A stretch of 9,406 bases of DNA from an uncultured Lachnospiraceae bacterium (GTDB lineage: Bacteria; Bacillota; Clostridia; Lachnospirales; Lachnospiraceae). Below, piece by piece: positions 7,236 to 9,406 of this stretch. The position numbers were made by a program, and so were the translations under genes. Numbering within the stretch: position 1 is the stretch's first letter; every line of letters starts with the position of its first letter. A model generated the notes under the pieces. That model saw only the letters and a list, made by a program, of their open reading frames with translations, was not told the origin of the DNA and did not search any database. The stretch lies in assembly GCA_947631075.1 (NCBI GenBank), contig CANRJU010000086.1, positions 1-9,406 on the forward strand, given 5' to 3'.

Positions 7236-8958
7236 GAATCTCCTCGCAGCTCTTTCCCTGCCCGGCCAGGGCGTTGGCGCCGTTCTGGCTCATGCCCACG
7301 CCGTGCCCGTAGCCGCCGCCGTAAAAAATATAGGAATCCTCTTTTTTCTCTATGTAAAAATATCCGCTGGGCAAGAGTGAAAGCCCCGTCACCTCTTTCT
7401 GGTCCTTCCGCTGAAACACCGCGTTTTCCCCGATCAGAAGAAGCCGTATATTGTACTCCGTGTAGACCCGGACCGTATTTTTTGTCCCCTCGATCTCCAG
7501 CATGGACGCCACGCCGCCCTCGCCCCTTGTCTTGATCTGAATGTTCTTCACCTTCCCGATTTTCGGAATCTCCCGGCTGGCAAATACATTGTCCGGCCCT
7601 TTCGTCTGAATCTGGGACGGATTGGCCTGGTAGCGGGATTTAAGGCCTTTGCGGATGGATTTTGACAGATCCGCCGCGGAAATCTCCGTCTGCCACCGGT
7701 ACCAGGGCGAGCCGCTGTCCAGCGTCTCCTCATTTTCCTTTAAAAAAGCGACAAAATCCTTTTCGCGGGACAGATCTTTTTCCTCACGGGGATAGACCTG
7801 AACGCCGGATGTCAGGTAATCCACGTCCTTTTTCGTAAACCACACGTCCTTCATGCCCGATGTGCTGCCGCAGGACGCGGAAAAGAAATAGGTGGACACC
7901 ACCTCGTCCCCCTCCGTCACCACCTGGTCTCTGGTGGCGTCTACCGCCTGGATGGAGCGCTCGTCCTCTTTCAGATTGTTGTACACCTGGTAGGAGACGC
8001 TGTCGTCCACATGGGCTCCCAGACTAGCCAGCCGGTTCCCCTCCATCTGCCGCACCGCGTAGCTCCTGGCGCAGACCGCCTGGGCCTTCAGCGCCTCGGC
8101 GCCGTACTCCGTCGGCATCTCGCTGGGGACCACGCTGTATAAATACTGCTCTAACGGCAGCTCATTGATCACATGGAGCTTCTTTTTCTGTCTGCTGATT
8201 TCCAGACTGCCCCGATACCAGGGCACTCCCTGGGTTCTCTTTAGCCCCTTGATCTGCAGCCGCCCTTTTCCGTCGGTGCTGACCGTCGCTGTGCCTTTAA
8301 GGCTGTCCGGGGAAAATGAAACTTTCTCTCCCTTTTTGTGCGCGCTTGTCTCGCCGTCCTGTGTCACAGAAAAATCTGTGTCTGCCGTCACCGACACCTT
8401 GTCCATATCGTAAGACGTGCCGTCGCTGTTTTTCAGAATCACGCGGATGTTTTCCAGCTTCTCCGTCTCCGCCACCCCGGCGCAGAGACGCTGTCCCGCC
8501 GCCACAAAGCGCACCCCGGTGCTCCCCACGGTGATATCGGAAATGCTCCCCTGGCTTACCTCGCCCGCCGATCCGATCCGGTACATCACAAAATCCGGAT
8601 GAAGCTCCACTTCCCCATAATCCGCCAGCGTCACGGAATTCTCCTGTATTTTTAAAATCTTGTCCCGGATTTCCTCCGGCTTTTTCACGATTTTCACTAC
8701 CTTATCATCGACGAGTACCAAATCAGACACGACGCCCGCCGCGCTGCCCGATACCGCCGACGCCAGCTCCCAGGTGCGGCTCTCCCCCTGGCAGACCGCC
8801 GTCAGGGACGTGCCGCTGACCGCCGTCACATACACGTTGTGGTACTCCTGCCCGTCGCTCCGGACGCTCTCCTCCCGCCACGACTGAAACAACCACATGC
8901 CCGCCATGCAGGAAAGGATTAAAATAAAAATAAATATGACTCTGCCTGTCCGCCTCAA
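7186..8958 (-). CDS. SpoIID/LytB-domain protein, probable peptidoglycan lytic transglycosylase
   Basis: This 590-residue protein has an N-terminal membrane anchor or signal (residues 7-25, basic MRRTGR in front), so it acts outside the cytoplasmic membrane. A poorly recognisable, beta-rich stretch follows to about 240. The SpoIID domain then shows LEQYLYSVVPSEMP (269-282), whose Glu280 matches the catalytic Glu of Bacillus SpoIID, then ALKAQAVCARSYA (289-301), YFFSASCGST (357-366) and GYGHGVGMSQNGA (549-561). SpoIID cleaves glycan strands during engulfment. Here the gene is longer and not beside spoIIQ or other sporulation genes, so a vegetative or other envelope role is equally possible. The cysteines that bind zinc in clostridial SpoIID are not evident (HVDDSVSYQVY, 316-326). 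The start is TTG at 8958: AAGGGGG lies eight bases upstream, and the first in-frame ATG is inside the anchor. The gene overlaps the YihY gene at its 3' end. Confidence 0.88.
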   Translation of the reverse strand: MRRTGRVIFIFILILSCMAGMWLFQSWREESVRSDGQEYHNVYVTAVSGTSLTAVCQGESRTWELASAVSGSAAGVVSDLVLVDDKVVKIVKKPEEIRDKILKIQENSVTLADYGEVELHPDFVMYRIGSAGEVSQGSISDITVGSTGVRFVAAGQRLCAGVAETEKLENIRVILKNSDGTSYDMDKVSVTADTDFSVTQDGETSAHKKGEKVSFSPDSLKGTATVSTDGKGRLQIKGLKRTQGVPWYRGSLEISRQKKKLHVINELPLEQYLYSVVPSEMPTEYGAEALKAQAVCARSYAVRQMEGNRLASLGAHVDDSVSYQVYNNLKEDERSIQAVDATRDQVVTEGDEVVSTYFFSASCGSTSGMKDVWFTKKDVDYLTSGVQVYPREEKDLSREKDFVAFLKENEETLDSGSPWYRWQTEISAADLSKSIRKGLKSRYQANPSQIQTKGPDNVFASREIPKIGKVKNIQIKTRGEGGVASMLEIEGTKNTVRVYTEYNIRLLLIGENAVFQRKDQKEVTGLSLLPSGYFYIEKKEDSYIFYGGGYGHGVGMSQNGANALAGQGKSCEEILTFYFPGTSVRSREAL

Positions 8959-8964
8959 TCAAAA

Positions 8965-9001
8965 ATCCCCCTTTGCACTTATTATTTATGCAAAGAGGGA
9001 C
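8965..9001 (-). promoter_or_regulatory. Hairpin sequestering the ribosome binding site of the SpoIID-like gene
   Basis: In the minus-strand RNA, UCCCUCUUUGCA (8989-9000) pairs with UGCAAAGGGGGA (8966-8977) through 12 continuous pairs, one of them G-U, around an 11-nt A/U-rich loop. A further G-U closes the base. The 3' arm contains the AAGGGGG Shine-Dalgarno site of the TTG start at 8958. On the plus strand the wobble becomes a C-A mismatch, so pairing favours the gene's own transcript. A U5 run follows, so attenuation of transcription is also possible. Confidence 0.6.
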
Positions 9002-9035
9002 AACTTTATGACTATATATTTTATATCGCATAATC

Positions 9036-9077
9036 ACGCGCTGCGGCATATCCGCTGTATTTTACAGATACGCGCGT
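9036..9077. other. Compact three-way-junction-like inverted repeats, function unknown
   Basis: ACGCGC (9036-9041) is complementary to GCGCGT (9072-9077) and encloses two small hairpins, GCGG-CATAT-CCGC (9043-9055) and TGTA-TTTT-ACA-type pairing (about 9056-9067). No U-run follows on either strand, so it is not a clear terminator for the nucleosidase gene. The rest of 8959-9098 holds the SpoIID ribosome-site hairpin and AT-rich DNA without a convincing promoter. Confidence 0.3.
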
Positions 9078-9098
9078 TAGAGCCTATCTTATTTCCTA

Positions 9099-9406
9099 TC
9101 ATAAATATCCACGCGCCAGCTCCCAGACATGCTCCTGCAGCCGGGCCGCCGTCTGCTCGTCGAACGCGTCACCGAGAAGCTCATTGTTGGAAATCACGCG
9201 GAGCGCCGCGCAGGGGATACCGAACGCCCGGCAGACCTGAAACACCGCCGCCGTCTCCATCTCCTCACAGCAGGTGTGAAACTTCTCCGCCAGCCAGAGA
9301 ATCCGGTCGGCCTCCCGGCTGAAAAGATCGCCCGTGGCCGTCTTTCCCCGGCGCGCGTTCCCATAGGGGTATTCCAGGCTGGAAATCTTATCCAAGAGAG
9401 CCTTAT
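9099..9406 (-). CDS. 5'-methylthioadenosine/S-adenosylhomocysteine nucleosidase-like protein, C-terminal part
   Basis: The last 102 codons are visible; the frame is open to the window edge (KALLDK precedes the TTG at 9395), so that TTG is not taken as a start. GDLF, then CEEMETAAVFQVC and GIPCAALRVISNNE follow the order of the nucleoside phosphorylase/MTA nucleosidase fold, in which the EMEx(A/G)A segment binds ribose and the next strand carries the catalytic acid. In E. coli the pair is Glu174 and Asp197. Here the Glu is kept, but the Asp position is Asn (codon 9186-9188). MTA/SAH nucleosidases hydrolyse the glycosidic bond of methylthioadenosine and S-adenosylhomocysteine for methionine salvage and quorum-signal synthesis. 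Because of the Asn and the missing N-terminus, another member of the superfamily, such as a futalosine-hydrolase-like enzyme, cannot be excluded. The stop is TGA at 9099-9101. Confidence 0.75.
   Translation of the reverse strand, partial: KALLDKISSLEYPYGNARRGKTATGDLFSREADRILWLAEKFHTCCEEMETAAVFQVCRAFGIPCAALRVISNNELLGDAFDEQTAARLQEHVWELARGYL

Noticed and set aside
7186..8958. Lipoprotein signal in the SpoIID-like protein (LILSC)
   Set aside because: Leu at the -2 position before the Cys does not fit the usual lipobox; a membrane anchor is simpler.
8965..9001. Plain intrinsic terminator of the nucleosidase gene
   Set aside because: It is about 100 nt past that stop, ends inside the next gene's ribosome site, and its U-run abuts the TTG start; a leader element is more likely, though attenuation is not excluded.

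Overview
The window looks like a motile, spore-forming-lineage Firmicute, most likely a Lachnospiraceae or related clostridium. This rests on protein style: a flagellin with clostridial ends, a SpoIID-type protein, an MGGFFG-type PurF paralogue, purine-rich Shine-Dalgarno sites and moderately GC-rich coding DNA. No species can be named from the sequence alone.

Layout, left to right. Positions 1-1126 (minus) hold the first 375 codons of an amidophosphoribosyltransferase-like protein whose N-terminal glutaminase nucleophile is absent; the 3' end lies outside the window. Positions 1127-1359 hold its promoter, a leader hairpin and a 15-bp tandem repeat that runs into the 3' end of the next gene. 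Positions 1360-6184 (minus) are one giant flagellin gene interrupted by a frameshift at a run of eight G at 5058-5065. With seven G it would encode about 1607 residues: normal flagellin D0/D1 ends around about eleven diverged copies of a flagellin/hook-IN-like module. With the eight G present here, translation ends after 379 residues. Positions 6185-6362 hold two divergent promoters that occupy almost the same bases: sigma-28-like for the flagellin and sigma-A-like for the plus-strand gene. Positions 6363-7235 (plus) encode a YihY/BrkB membrane protein. It overlaps by 50 bp, tail to tail, a SpoIID/LytB-domain protein on the minus strand (7186-8958, TTG start) whose ribosome binding site lies inside a strong hairpin. 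Positions 9099-9406 (minus) are the 3' end of an MTA/SAH-nucleosidase-like gene, with an Asn where the catalytic Asp is expected.

The genes do not form a single pathway. The flagellin stands alone without other flagellar genes, between a purine-type enzyme and envelope genes. Its own sigma-28-like promoter would tie it to the flagellar regulon from a distance. The most notable reading is a phase-variable (or slippage-corrected) giant flagellin. The main competing explanation is a homopolymer sequencing error or a recent inactivating mutation.
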